64,000 nt of DNA from Ureibacillus acetophenoni (GCF_900220965.1 NZ_OBQC01000007.1:1-64000), one strand, 5' to 3'. Positions 51,828-60,837 are shown, numbered from the stretch's first letter. Numbers and translations: made by a program. The notes: a model not told the origin generated them from the letters alone.

Positions 51828-53474
51828 ATGAAATATGACGTCATTATTGTAGGTAGCGGAATAGCAGGGCTGACTGCTGCTTGTGAATTAATCGATGTAA
51901 AAAAGAAAGTGTTACTTGTAGATCAAGAACCTGCAAGTTCAATTGGTGGACAAGCTTTTTGGTCCTTTGGGGGTTTGTTTCTAATCGATACACCTGAACA
52001 AAGAAGACTCGGTATTAAAGATAGTAAGGAGCTTGCTTGGCAAGATTGGTTAGGAACTGCAGGGTTCGATCGGCTTGAAGATGAAGATTACTGGGGATTT
52101 CAGTGGGCAAAAGCTTATGTTGATTTTGCAGCGGGAGAAAAATATAACTGGTTAAAATCGAAAGGGATTAAATTCTTTCCTGTTGTTGGTTGGGCTGAAA
52201 GGGGAGGTTCCCTTGCTGGGGGACATGGTAATTCAGTACCAAGATTCCATATCGTTTGGGGAACTGGGCCAGGTGTTGTAGAGCCCTTTGCGGAAAAAGT
52301 ATTAGAAGCGGCAAAGAGTGGTTTGATTGATTATAAACATAGACATAGAGTAGATGAGTTAGTTACAGAAGGCGGGTCCATTGTTGGGGTAAGTGGAAAG
52401 GTCTTAGAAGAGTGTTCAAGTGAACGTGGGAAAGAAAGCAATCGAAATGAAATTGGGGATTTTGAATATCGAGCAGATGCTGTTGTCATTGCAAGTGGTG
52501 GAATTGGAGCAAATTTAGAATTAGTTAAAAAGAATTGGCCATCGCGATTAGGAAATCCACCCGAGTTTATGGTTCAAGGTGTGCCATCTTATGTGGATGG
52601 ACGTCTATTAGAAATTTCAGAGAGAAATGGTGCGAGGATTGTGAACCGAGATCGTATGTGGCATTACACGGAAGGCTTAAGAAACTGGAATCCTATTTGG
52701 AACAATCATGGAATCCGAATTTTACCTGGACCATCATCCATGTGGTTTGACGCAGAAGGAAATCGATTTGGCGCACCAAATTTCCCTGGGTTTGACACGC
52801 TATCCACTTTAGAAGCGATCTTAAAAACAGGCTATGATTACTCATGGTTTATTCTAACAGAAAAAATCCTTGAAAAGGAATTCGCCTTATCGGGCTCCGA
52901 ACAAAATCCTGACATAACAAACAAAAGTATAAAGGATATTTTGAAGCGCGTACTACCTGGACCACCTGCACCAGTGAAAGCCTTTAAAGAAAACGGGGTA
53001 GATTTTGTCGTTTCTAATAGTTTGAAGGAACTAGTGGATGGGATGAATAACCTAGTAGGAAATGAATTACTCGATTTCATGAAAATAAAAGAACAAGTAC
53101 TTGCACGGGATCGAGAAATTGATAATAAATTTACAAAAGATGCTCAAATCATGGCGATTCGAAGTGCAAGGAATTATGTTGGTGATAAATTAATTCGGGT
53201 TGCTCCACCTCATAAACTGTTGGACCCAAAAAATGGCCCATTGATTGCCGTTCGATTGAATATATTAACGCGAAAAACGTTAGGTGGACTTCAAACGAAT
53301 TTGAATGGCCAAGTGTTAAATTCATATGGTGAACCCGTTAATGGTTTATTTGCTGCAGGGGAGGTAAGCGGGTTTGGCGGTGGGGGTGTTCATGGATATC
53401 GCTCTTTAGAAGGTACTTTTCTAGGTGGTTGTTTGTTTTCAGGAAGACAAGTAGGGAAATATTTGAGTAATTAA
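51828..53474 (+). CDS. FAD-dependent dehydrogenase (fumarate reductase/KsdD-like)
   Basis: A 548-residue flavoprotein with the N-terminal dinucleotide motif VIIVGSGIAGLTAACEL, followed by SSIGGQAFWSFGG and, near the C-terminus, GLFAAGEVSGFGGGGVHGYR, as in 3-oxosteroid-1-dehydrogenase/fumarate-reductase-type proteins. It oxidises an unknown substrate in the cytosol. The start is ATG 51828 after AAAAGGGGGATG. It is followed by the enoyl-CoA hydratase gene and may belong to a lipid or steroid-like catabolic unit. Confidence 0.86.
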   Translation: MKYDVIIVGSGIAGLTAACELIDVKKKVLLVDQEPASSIGGQAFWSFGGLFLIDTPEQRRLGIKDSKELAWQDWLGTAGFDRLEDEDYWGFQWAKAYVDFAAGEKYNWLKSKGIKFFPVVGWAERGGSLAGGHGNSVPRFHIVWGTGPGVVEPFAEKVLEAAKSGLIDYKHRHRVDELVTEGGSIVGVSGKVLEECSSERGKESNRNEIGDFEYRADAVVIASGGIGANLELVKKNWPSRLGNPPEFMVQGVPSYVDGRLLEISERNGARIVNRDRMWHYTEGLRNWNPIWNNHGIRILPGPSSMWFDAEGNRFGAPNFPGFDTLSTLEAILKTGYDYSWFILTEKILEKEFALSGSEQNPDITNKSIKDILKRVLPGPPAPVKAFKENGVDFVVSNSLKELVDGMNNLVGNELLDFMKIKEQVLARDREIDNKFTKDAQIMAIRSARNYVGDKLIRVAPPHKLLDPKNGPLIAVRLNILTRKTLGGLQTNLNGQVLNSYGEPVNGLFAAGEVSGFGGGGVHGYRSLEGTFLGGCLFSGRQVGKYLSN

Positions 53475-53499
53475 AGGATTATTCGACTTTGATGTGAAA

Positions 53500-53520
53500 T
53501 ATAATGAATGAACATTCATT
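53500..53520 (+). promoter_or_regulatory. FadR-like operator over the -10 of the enoyl-CoA hydratase gene
   Basis: The dyad AATGAATG-AA-CATTCATT (53503-53520) overlaps a -10 TATAAT (53500-53505). Bacillus FadR recognises TGAATGAnTAnTCATTCA, so this is similar but two bases shorter. A fatty-acid-responsive TetR-type repressor is inferred; no regulator gene is nearby. Confidence 0.55.
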
Positions 53521-53544
53521 TATAAAAAGTATAGGGGTGGGGAA

Positions 53545-54336
53545 ATGGTAAAGACATTTCAAACAATCAATTTAGAAATAACGGATCGCTTAGCGACTCT
53601 TACGTTGAATCGACCTAAAGCAATGAACGCAATGGACGCACAAATGATGAGCGAACTAGCGGACTGCTTTGAATCGCTATTATCGAACCGCGAAGTACAG
53701 GTACTAGTGATTAAGGGAGAGGGGCGTGCTTTCTCAGCAGGTGGCGACATTAAGATGATGTTGCAATCAGGTGGTGAAGTTGCTGACTTTACATCTCTTA
53801 TGAATGAGATTGCTAGACTTGTTTTAGCATTTTATCAATTGCCTATGATTACAGTTGCAGGTATACATGGAGCTGCAGCAGGATTAGGGCTAAGTCTTGC
53901 ACTTGCGAATGATATTGTAATTGCAGAAGAATCGAGTAAAGTAGCAATGAACTTTATAGGGATTGGACTTGTACCAGATGGCGGTGGCCATTTCTTCATG
54001 AAAGAACGATTAGGAGTTCCGAAAGCGAAGCAAGTTATTTGGCAAGGGAAAGTTATGAGTGGCCAAGAAGCATATGAACTTGGTTTGATTGATCAGGTAG
54101 TGCCTGAAGGTAATGTGGATTCTGCTATCAGTCAGTTCGTTCAAAAATTATTATCTTCGCCAATTTCCGCTATGATTGAAACAAAGCAAATCTATCATGG
54201 ACAAAAGTTACAAGAATTAAAAGACACATTAAAGCTAGAAGAAAGTGCCCAACTTCGCATGAGGCAAACAGAAGATCACCTTGAAGGGATCCAAGCATTT
54301 GTGGAGAAAAGAAAACCGGAGTTTAAAGGGAGATAG
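53545..54336 (+). CDS. Enoyl-CoA hydratase/isomerase family protein (YhaR-like)
   Basis: A 263-residue crotonase. It has the oxyanion-hole stretches GRAFSAGGDIKMM (about 62-74) and GAAAGLGLSLAL (about 110-121); the acidic residues of classical hydratases are partly kept (IGLVPDGGGHF). It may act on a short- or medium-chain enoyl-CoA. B. subtilis yhaR occupies the same neighbourhood near yhaM. RBS GGGGTGGGG. Terminator at 54357 is the first unit of array E. Confidence 0.9.
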   Translation: MVKTFQTINLEITDRLATLTLNRPKAMNAMDAQMMSELADCFESLLSNREVQVLVIKGEGRAFSAGGDIKMMLQSGGEVADFTSLMNEIARLVLAFYQLPMITVAGIHGAAAGLGLSLALANDIVIAEESSKVAMNFIGIGLVPDGGGHFFMKERLGVPKAKQVIWQGKVMSGQEAYELGLIDQVVPEGNVDSAISQFVQKLLSSPISAMIETKQIYHGQKLQELKDTLKLEESAQLRMRQTEDHLEGIQAFVEKRKPEFKGR

Positions 54337-54348
54337 TTAATAGGGGTG

Positions 54349-55095
54349 AGTTGCTGAAAGACATTTGAAGGGGGGAATCCTATTCAAATGTCTTTTTTTT
54401 GTGATGAAGGACATTTGACTGTGAAAACCTGATTGAAATGTCTTTCATGAGGGTGATGAAAGACATTTGAAGGTGAAAAGCGGCTTGAAATGTCTTTCAT
54501 AGGGGTGATGAAGGACATTCGCAGGCGAAAATCCGGTTGAAATGTCTTTCATAGGGGGGGGCTAAGGGACATTTGAAGGTGAAAATCTGCTAGAAATGTC
54601 TTTAATAGGGCTTCTAAAGGACAAACCGAAGGAAAGCCTCGTATGAAATGTCTTTAATAGGGCTTCTAAAGGACAAAACGAAAGGAAAACTGATATGAAA
54701 TGTCTTTCATAGGGCTTCTAAAGGACAAACCGAAGGAAAGCCTCGTATGAAATGTCTTTTATAAGGCTTCTAAAGGACAAAACAAGAGGAAAACTGATGT
54801 GAAATGTCTTTAATAGGGCTTCTAAAGGACAAACCGAAGGAAAGCCTCGTATGAAATGTCTTTTATAAGGCTTCTAAAGGACAAAACAAGAGGAAAACTG
54901 ATGTGAAATGTCTTTAATAGGGCTTCTAAAGGACAAACCGAAGGAAAGCCTCGTATGAAATGTCTTTTATAAGGCTTCTAAAGGACAAAACAAGAGGAAA
55001 ACTGATGTGAAATGTCTTTAATAGGGCTTCTAAAGGACAAAGCGGAGGGAAAACTGATATGAAATGTCCTTTACCCGGCTTCTAAAGCGCAAAAC
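54349..55095. repeat. Repeat array E: about 14 units of 52 bp, AAATGTCTTT
   Basis: AAATGTCTTT recurs with TGTC at 54389, 54439, 54491, 54543, 54597, then every 52 bp from 54649 to 55065. The early units vary in length (50-54 bp). Each unit again shows TGTC-N19-GACA over 27 bp, e.g. TGTCTTTCAT-N7-ATGAAAGACA, then a 25-bp spacer. Spacers alternate between two types (CGAAGGAAAGCCTCG and CAAGAGGAAAACTGA), so the middle consists of 104-bp duplications. It fills the convergent gap before yhzD. Confidence 0.94.
54357..54400 (+). terminator. Terminator of the enoyl-CoA hydratase gene, also first unit of array E
   Basis: AAAGACATTTGAA (54357-54369) / TTCAAATGTCTTT (54383-54395) plus a T-run to 54400: a textbook intrinsic terminator. 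Its arms are the founding motif of the array that follows. Confidence 0.9.
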
Positions 55096-55112
55096 AAAGG
55101 GAAAACTTCCGA

Positions 55113-55145
55113 AATTGAAAAGACCCAAGCGAAATTTCGCTTGGG
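55113..55145 (-). terminator. Terminator of yhzD
   Basis: Perfect palindrome CCCAAGCGAAA / TTTCGCTTGGG (55124-55145) with minus-strand tail TCTTTTCAATTTC. Confidence 0.85.
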
Positions 55146-55164
55146 CAGACCTGCAGCCGAAATC

Positions 55165-55350
55165 CTATACGTGAAACAATATCAACTTCCCAGACGAATT
55201 CACTAATCGATGTGTTTTCCCTGCTACCCCTTTTTCTTCGATTCGTTTTTGACCTTCTACTTTTGCTACCTCGTCGCTTTCGAAAGTCCAGACTTCATCG
55301 AATAATCCCTCACCAGATTTATCAAATGCTGTAAAACGATAATTTCCCAC
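55165..55350 (-). CDS. yhzD: YhzD-like small protein
   Basis: A 61-residue protein resembling B. subtilis YhzD: NYRFTAFDKSGEGLFDEVW at the start, EGQKRIEEKGVAGKTHRL and the C-terminal SSGKLILFHV. Function unknown. The start is GTG 55350, six bases after AGAGGGG; a TTG three bases earlier is too close. It is close to yhaM, as in Bacillus. Confidence 0.85.
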   Translation of the reverse strand: MGNYRFTAFDKSGEGLFDEVWTFESDEVAKVEGQKRIEEKGVAGKTHRLVNSSGKLILFHV

Positions 55351-55614
55351 CAAAATCCCCTCTTTCTATCCATATACTCTATTAAAATAAAAATAAGTGT
55401 TATTAATAAAAAATCTTACATCAAATAGAAAAAAATGTGAATAGCCATTCATATTTTTCTCTGAAGAATTCTCCCTCAACAACCCACCCATAACATTTTC
55501 AAAAGATTAGAAATCATTAATTCCCATCGAAACTAAACGGAACAAATGATACAATATTGATTGAATACTAGATATTAATTTACACATCAGTTGATTGAAA
55601 GGGAGTGATACCTA

Positions 55615-56550
55615 GTGGAAGGAATTACAAAGCTCCAAGTGGGGGAACATGTAGATCAATTTTTATTGATTAAACAAGCAACAAAAGGTGTTACAACTGT
55701 CGGAAAGCCTTTTATGTCATTAGTTTTGCAAGACAAGAGCGGAGATATTGAAGCGAAATTGTGGGATACAAATGAAGAGCACGAACAAATGTATAAAGCA
55801 GAGACGATCGTTCGTGTTGGTGGAGAAATTCATGATTATCGTGGGAAAAATCAACTTCGTATTAAACAAATTCGAGTTGCTAAACCAGAAGAAGGCATTA
55901 ACATTAATGATTTAGTGCCGTCGTCTTCTACACCGAAAGAACAATTATTTGATGAGTTAACTCAGTTTTTCTTCGAAATAAAAAATCCTAAGATCTCTAG
56001 AATTACTCGTCATATCATTAAAAAGTTTCAACCTGAACTATTAGTATTTCCGGCAGCATCGAAAAATCATCACGATTATGCATCTGGCTTATTAGACCAT
56101 GTTGTATCAATGCTACGATTAGGAAAAGCAATTAGCGATTTATATCCAACGTTAAATAAAGATTTAATCTATGCTGGAATCATTTTACATGATATTGGGA
56201 AAGTAAAAGAACTATCAGGACCTGTCGCGACTACATATACGGTGGAAGGAAATCTGTTAGGTCATATTTCGATTATGGTGGACGAAATCGGGCAGGCTGC
56301 AAAAGAGTTAGAAATTGAAGGAGAAGAAGTTGTTCTTCTAAAACATATCGTGTTATCCCATCACGGAAAAGAAGAGTGGGGTAGTCCGAAAAAACCAATG
56401 ATTCAAGAAGCGGAAATTTTACACTATATTGATAATATTGATGCGAAAATGAATATGTTATCTAGAGCATTAGGTAAAACAAAACCAGGGGAATTTACGG
56501 AAAGATTGTTTGCCCTAGATAATCGTTCGTTTTATAAGCCAACGATATAA
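55615..56550 (+). CDS. yhaM: 3'-5' exoribonuclease YhaM
   Basis: A 311-residue single-strand exoribonuclease. The N-terminal OB-fold (about 1-100; [17 protein letters not shown]) binds nucleic acid, and the HD domain (about 160-280) holds metal ligands in [19 protein letters not shown] and [13 protein letters not shown]. The start is GTG 55615, nine bases after GGGAGTG. Its usual neighbours yhzD, prsA, hpr are all here. A terminator follows at 56560. Confidence 0.94.
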   Translation: MEGITKLQVGEHVDQFLLIKQATKGVTTVGKPFMSLVLQDKSGDIEAKLWDTNEEHEQMYKAETIVRVGGEIHDYRGKNQLRIKQIRVAKPEEGININDLVPSSSTPKEQLFDELTQFFFEIKNPKISRITRHIIKKFQPELLVFPAASKNHHDYASGLLDHVVSMLRLGKAISDLYPTLNKDLIYAGIILHDIGKVKELSGPVATTYTVEGNLLGHISIMVDEIGQAAKELEIEGEEVVLLKHIVLSHHGKEEWGSPKKPMIQEAEILHYIDNIDAKMNMLSRALGKTKPGEFTERLFALDNRSFYKPTI

Positions 56551-56559
56551 GATAAATAG

Positions 56560-56593
56560 AAAAAGAGATGGAAGTTAAATTCCATCTCTTTTT
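56560..56593 (+). terminator. Terminator of yhaM
   Basis: Perfect stem AAAAAGAGATGGAA / TTCCATCTCTTTTT. Confidence 0.9.
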
Positions 56594-56636
56594 CTGTACT
56601 GTACTTAAATTTATATATTATGAAGGAGGATAAAAA

Positions 56637-56690
56637 TTGTTCAAAACAATTATTATATATATTAACTATCTTATAAATTCGCCAAAATAG
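56637..56690 (+). CDS. Possible 17-residue peptide
   Basis: TTG 56637 is preceded by AAGGAGGATAAAA, an excellent ribosome site, and opens an 18-codon frame (MFKTIIIYINYLINSPK, stop 56688). No promoter or terminator of its own is clear, and the frame contains ATTCGCCAAAAT, the motif of array B, so it may be chance. Low confidence. Confidence 0.25.
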   Translation: MFKTIIIYINYLINSPK

Positions 56691-56785
56691 CTAGATTCTT
56701 TTGAATTATTATTGAAAAGTCTATTTGCCTATTTTTATACAAATACAATCCATCCCTGGTGGGAACTAAGACTAGTTACTGACAA

Positions 56786-57880
56786 TTATTGATATTTTTT
56801 CTGAAATTCCACCATGAAATCTGCTAGAGCTCTACAAGTTTCAACAGGTACAGCATTGTAAGTTGATGCGCGGCAACCACCTACTGAACGGTGCCCGTTT
56901 AGCCCTACAAAGCCAGCTTCTTTCGCTTCAACTAAAAATTGCTTTTCTAACTCTTCATCACTAATACGGAAAGTAATGTTCATCAACGAACGTGAATCTG
57001 GAGTAGCATGTCCTGTATAGAAGCCATTGCTATTGTCAATCACGTCGTAGATTAGACCAGCTTTTTCTTTATTACGTTTTTCAATTGCAGCCACGCCACC
57101 TAATTCTTCCACCCATTTTAATACCTCACCTAACATATAAATACCAAATGTTGGCGGTGTGTTATATAGAGAGTTTGATTCCGCGTGTGTAGAGTATTTC
57201 AACATCGTAGGAACATTTGTATTTTCTTTTTCTAGTAAATCTTTTCGAATAATGACAACTGTTACACCTGATGGACCTAGGTTTTTTTGTGCTCCAGCAT
57301 AGATTAATCCGAATTTGCTAACGTCAATCGTTTTAGAAAGAATATCACTAGACATATCCGCGATTAGTGGGATATCGCCAGTATCAGGGAATTCATTCCA
57401 AGCTGTTCCATAAATTGTATTGTTTGATGTAATGTGTATATAAGCATCATCAGGATTCAACTGAATTTCGTTTAAAGCTGGGATGTTGCGGTATTTGTTT
57501 TCTTTTGAGCTTGCAGCGATGATTGGTTCACCAAATAATCTCGCTTCTTTTAAAGCTTTTTCAGACCAAGATCCTGTTAATATGTAGCTCGCTTTTTTAC
57601 CTTCTTGTAAGAAGTTCATAGGAACCATAGAAAATTGTAAGCTTCCTCCACCTTGAAGTAATAATACTTCGTAATTTTCTGGAATGGAGAAAAGTTTTTT
57701 CAAACGAGTAATCGTTTCATTATGAACCGCATCATAATCTTTACTACGGTGGCTAAGTTCCATAACGGACATGCCAGTACCGTTAAAATCTAATAATTCT
57801 TTTTGTGCTTTTTCTAGTACTTCTAATGGTAATGCAGAAGGACCTGCATTAAAGTTGTAAGCGCGTTTGTTAGTACCCAA
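56786..57880 (-). CDS. serC: Phosphoserine aminotransferase SerC
   Basis: A 364-residue PLP enzyme that makes phosphoserine (and acts in pyridoxal synthesis in some bacteria). The start of the mature sequence, RAYNFNAGPSALP, LQGGGSLQFSMVPMN, the PLP Lys in YAGAQKNLGPSG (about residue 195) and LNGHRSVGGCRAS at the C-terminus are all family marks. The start is TTG 57880, eight bases after GGGAG; GTG 57889 is too close to that site. It is single, minus strand, convergent with yhaM. Confidence 0.94.
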   Translation of the reverse strand: MGTNKRAYNFNAGPSALPLEVLEKAQKELLDFNGTGMSVMELSHRSKDYDAVHNETITRLKKLFSIPENYEVLLLQGGGSLQFSMVPMNFLQEGKKASYILTGSWSEKALKEARLFGEPIIAASSKENKYRNIPALNEIQLNPDDAYIHITSNNTIYGTAWNEFPDTGDIPLIADMSSDILSKTIDVSKFGLIYAGAQKNLGPSGVTVVIIRKDLLEKENTNVPTMLKYSTHAESNSLYNTPPTFGIYMLGEVLKWVEELGGVAAIEKRNKEKAGLIYDVIDNSNGFYTGHATPDSRSLMNITFRISDEELEKQFLVEAKEAGFVGLNGHRSVGGCRASTYNAVPVETCRALADFMVEFQKKYQ

Positions 57881-58180
57881 TGAGAACACTCCCTAAAATA
57901 TAAAATACTTTATGTTAATAGATAATAAACTTTTTTTAGAAAAATGGCAAAAGTCATTTTATTATGTAAAGTTGCCATAAAAGAAGTTAGAAATCTATGA
58001 TTCACCAACTATATCGGGTGATACATTTTCTATTTTAAGAGTAATTGTGACAAAAAGTTCATTTTTATCTATGAAATAAAGCTCATTAGACCCTATAAAA
58101 GCTATTAATTCCATAATTAAAGGTATATTCCGCAAAATTAGTATATACTTATATGTATTATCTTTATTGGAGGAATTAAA

Positions 58181-58516
58181 ATGAGTTTACCAAACTGCCC
58201 AAAATGTAATTCGGAATATACTTATGAGGATGGAATTCTATTAGTATGTCCAGAATGTGCGCATGAATGGTCAGCGGATGAAAGTCAAAATGATGAAGAT
58301 GTGCTAGTTGTAAAAGATGCGAATGGTAACCTATTAGCAGATGGAGACACAGTAACAGTCATTAAAGACTTAAAAGTAAAGGGAAGTTCTCAAGCTCTTA
58401 AACAAGGGACGAAGGTAAAAAATATTCGACTTGTTGAAGGAGATCATAATATTGACTGTAAAATCGATGGATTTGGTGCAATGCAGTTGAAATCAGAGTT
58501 TGTTAAGAAAATTTAA
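58181..58516 (+). CDS. PhnA/YjdM-family zinc-ribbon protein
   Basis: A 111-residue protein with an N-terminal zinc ribbon ([13 protein letters not shown], then CPECAHEW; two CxxC pairs) and a C-terminal small beta-barrel domain with [34 protein letters not shown]. It is the PhnA/YjdM family found next to phosphonate genes in E. coli, but the exact activity is unclear. RBS TTGGAGGAAT. A strong bidirectional terminator follows. Confidence 0.92.
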   Translation: MSLPNCPKCNSEYTYEDGILLVCPECAHEWSADESQNDEDVLVVKDANGNLLADGDTVTVIKDLKVKGSSQALKQGTKVKNIRLVEGDHNIDCKIDGFGAMQLKSEFVKKI

Positions 58517-58524
58517 AGCAAAAT

Positions 58525-58570
58525 AAAACGCGTAAACAATCGATTACATTCGTTGTTTACGCGTTTTTTA
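58525..58570. terminator. Bidirectional terminator
   Basis: Perfect stem AAAACGCGTAAACAA / TTGTTTACGCGTTTT with a T-run on both strands, between the PhnA-like gene and prsA. Confidence 0.92.
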
Positions 58571-58576
58571 TAATAA

Positions 58577-59467
58577 TTATTTAGCTTCTTCTTTATCAGT
58601 AGACTCTTCTGTTTCAGCTGGTAGGTAGTTAGCTAGAGCGCCTTTTAGATCTTCGTCTTTAATATCTACTTTCGCTCCACGTACTAATTCAATTAACTTT
58701 TCATTCGCTTTTTGGCCAACGAGTGTTTTACGAATATCAGCTTCTTTTTCTTCGAAAGTACCATAGTCTGCTACTTCTCGCTTGTCCGTTACTTCAATGA
58801 TGTGGTATCCAAAGTCACTTTTCACTGGTTCACTGATTGTGTTTAAATCAAGGGCATAAGCAGCATCGTTAAATTCTGGAACCATACGTCCAACTGTGAA
58901 CCAACCAAGTTCACCGCCATTTGCACCTGAACCAGGATCTGCACTATATTCTTGAGCTAGTGTTGCAAAATCTTCGCCATTTTGAAGTTTTTCATATACT
59001 TCATTTGCCGTTTTTTCGTCTTCTAATAAGATGTGACGAGCATTTAACTCATATTTCCCTTGTTCATATTGAGCTTTTACGTCTTCTTCTGAAACAGTTT
59101 TATCAACTTCTTCAGTTAACTTTTGACTAAGCATACCTAGTTTAATTTCTTCTTTGTAAGATGCTTCTGTTAAGCCATACATACCTAACATCATTTCATA
59201 CGAATCACCGTATGTTTCTTTAAATGCATCCCATTCAGCATTTACTTCATCTTCAGTTACTTCGTAATTGTTTTCTAATACTTGAGTAATAACAACCTTT
59301 TCTAACGCTTGTTGTCCAGCTGTTGATTTTAATTCATTATAAAAATCTTCTTTCGAAATATCACCATAAGATGTAGATACAACTACATCGTCTGTCGCTT
59401 GATCACTACAAGCTGCTAATGTGAATACAGAAGTTGCTAATCCTAGTGCTAATAATGTTTTCTTCAT
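58577..59467 (-). CDS. prsA: Foldase lipoprotein PrsA
   Basis: A 296-residue peptidyl-prolyl cis-trans isomerase that folds secreted proteins after Sec export. The signal peptide ends in the lipobox LAAC (about residues 18-21), giving a lipid-anchored protein on the outer face. The parvulin domain (about 130-225; [45 protein letters not shown]) sits between helical chaperone lobes. The start is ATG 59467, seven bases after AAGGGAGC. The tail is acidic. It is minus strand, with the hpr cluster nearby, as in Bacillus. Confidence 0.94.
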   Translation of the reverse strand: MKKTLLALGLATSVFTLAACSDQATDDVVVSTSYGDISKEDFYNELKSTAGQQALEKVVITQVLENNYEVTEDEVNAEWDAFKETYGDSYEMMLGMYGLTEASYKEEIKLGMLSQKLTEEVDKTVSEEDVKAQYEQGKYELNARHILLEDEKTANEVYEKLQNGEDFATLAQEYSADPGSGANGGELGWFTVGRMVPEFNDAAYALDLNTISEPVKSDFGYHIIEVTDKREVADYGTFEEKEADIRKTLVGQKANEKLIELVRGAKVDIKDEDLKGALANYLPAETEESTDKEEAK

Positions 59468-59608
59468 AAAGTAAGCTCCCTTAATTTCAGTATAAATGCA
59501 ATAGATACTATAACATAAACGGTTAAAAAACGAAATGGTTCCATGTTGAATGCCCAAGGTACTATGATACATCCGCATAATATAGACCTAGAAAGGAGGT
59601 GTTCATGA

Positions 59609-59713
59609 ATGGGCAATTCTTATAGCGGTGGTTACGGTCATGGTTCTGGATTCGCGCTATTAGTTGTGTTATTCATTCTATTAATTATCGTTGGTGCAGC
59701 GTTTATGTACTAA
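59609..59713 (+). CDS. YjcZ-family miniprotein, 34 residues
   Basis: A short gene with AAAGGAGGTG eight bases before ATG 59609 and TAA at 59711. The product has a Gly/Ser/Tyr-rich start (MGNSYSGGYGHGSG) and one membrane helix (FALLVVLFILLIIVGAAF), the pattern of the YjcZ sporulation-type miniproteins found in many copies in Bacillales. The exact role is unknown. Confidence 0.88.
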   Translation: MGNSYSGGYGHGSGFALLVVLFILLIIVGAAFMY

Positions 59714-59790
59714 TCGATTAAACTTAGAGTGAAACCTCTATCAGTTGGGTACGTCCAGTACTGGTAGTAAATTGAACCAATCTGCGTGAT

Positions 59791-59850
59791 AGCGTCCGTT
59801 ACTTGCACCTATCTTTCATAACATAGGTCCTCGAGTTTACGGACGCTTTT
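59791..59850 (+). terminator. Large two-level hairpin after the YjcZ-type gene
   Basis: AGCGTCCGT (59791-59799) / ACGGACGCT (59839-59847) enclose an inner stem ACCTAT (59807-59812) / ATAGGT (59823-59828) and are followed by TTTT. A palindromic stretch (CCAGTACTGG near 59756) precedes. It may be a terminator or part of a small RNA. Confidence 0.6.
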
Positions 59851-59884
59851 AACGAGAAAAAATTGGTATGCAAACTTAAAGAGA

Positions 59885-59918
59885 GAGCTAAAGGCAATAT
59901 GTCTTTAGCTCTTTTTTT
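59885..59918. terminator. Intrinsic terminator
   Basis: Stem GAGCTAAAG (59885-59893) / CTTTAGCTC (59903-59911) followed by T7; facing the next minus-strand gene as well. Confidence 0.88.
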
Positions 59919-59936
59919 GTATTTTTTAGTATAGAA

Positions 59937-60122
59937 TTACATAGCTAATGTAACCTCAACATAAAAGGAAACTAATAAAATTGTAATAAGTACGTTAATC
60001 GTACGGAAAATTTTCGGATGCTTTTCCTCAGGAATTTCTCTTTGCATAATTAATGCATAGGTCATTCGGTTAATTTGGAATAAATAAAATAATGAGAATA
60101 GTACTATTACTAAAAGTAGCAA
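59937..60122 (-). CDS. Small membrane protein, 61 residues, unknown
   Basis: Two hydrophobic segments (about 2-16 LLLVIVLFSLFYLFQ and 43-58 INVLITILLVSFYVEV) flank a charged loop (MQREIPEEKHPKIFR). TTG 60122 is seven bases after GGGGAGG, a strong site, which supports it as a real gene. Similar two-helix proteins are common in Bacillales; family not named. It lies 60 bases downstream of the DUF3267-like gene, probably in its operon. Confidence 0.75.
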   Translation of the reverse strand: MLLLVIVLFSLFYLFQINRMTYALIMQREIPEEKHPKIFRTINVLITILLVSFYVEVTLAM

Positions 60123-60182
60123 GTCTATTCCTCCCCTCTTTCACTTCATTTTAGCATATCAAACGTTGATTCTAGTTACAAG

Positions 60183-60734
60183 TTAGAGACTACTTACACT
60201 AGGTGGAACTAAAATTTCATAACCTTTTGGTGTTTCCTCAATAAGCGCATTTCGAGGTGCCGGTAAAAGGTTTTTAACACATAATATGTCCATTAAACAA
60301 ATACTACAGTGATACGCCAAAAGAATACTTGAATAATGTGTATATTGGGGAAGAGCATAAGCTACATACCCTAAAAGGACATTAATAAGTATGAATGGCA
60401 ACAAAAGAACAATTATATAACGATTTTTTGGGATTAGATCTTTCAATCGCAATATAATGAAAGGAATAAAAGCAAATTCGAATTTAATTTTAAAATGCAC
60501 ATTTTTACGGTATTTGAATAATCCAAAGTAATGAATCAGTTTATGAATAGGGTATAGCAGTAAAAGTATAATTAAAAACAACCAAGTGTAATCATCAGAA
60601 TAGACTAATGGTTTTAAGTAACCAAAAATAATAAAGGATAACGAAAATACAAGGACAAAGATTATGATAGACCATAGTGTTAAGCGAGTTATCCCATACT
60701 CATGTTTTATGTTTATTGTTTTCCAACAATGCAT
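60183..60734 (-). CDS. DUF3267-like membrane protein with degenerate zinc motif
   Basis: A 183-residue membrane protein with four helices. The pattern LYPIHKLIHYFG (about residues 63-74) resembles the HExxH-containing region of DUF3267 proteins, but the Glu is replaced (HKLIH), so a protease activity is doubtful. The end is GYEILVPPSVS. The start is ATG 60734, eight bases after AAAAAAGGG. Family call is tentative; function unknown. Confidence 0.7.
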   Translation of the reverse strand: MHCWKTINIKHEYGITRLTLWSIIIFVLVFSLSFIIFGYLKPLVYSDDYTWLFLIILLLLYPIHKLIHYFGLFKYRKNVHFKIKFEFAFIPFIILRLKDLIPKNRYIIVLLLPFILINVLLGYVAYALPQYTHYSSILLAYHCSICLMDILCVKNLLPAPRNALIEETPKGYEILVPPSVSSL

Positions 60735-60837
60735 GTAGAACACCCTTTTTTTATCATCGTAAAATTAATTTTAATTTAAAATTTTATGTTATGCCACATT
60801 GAATGAATCTACACAAGTAAAAAATATGTAAATAAAA

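Noticed and set aside
51638-51838. 66-codon plus-strand frame before the FAD dehydrogenase
   Set aside because: No ribosome site, odd composition, and it overlaps the next gene's ribosome site and start.
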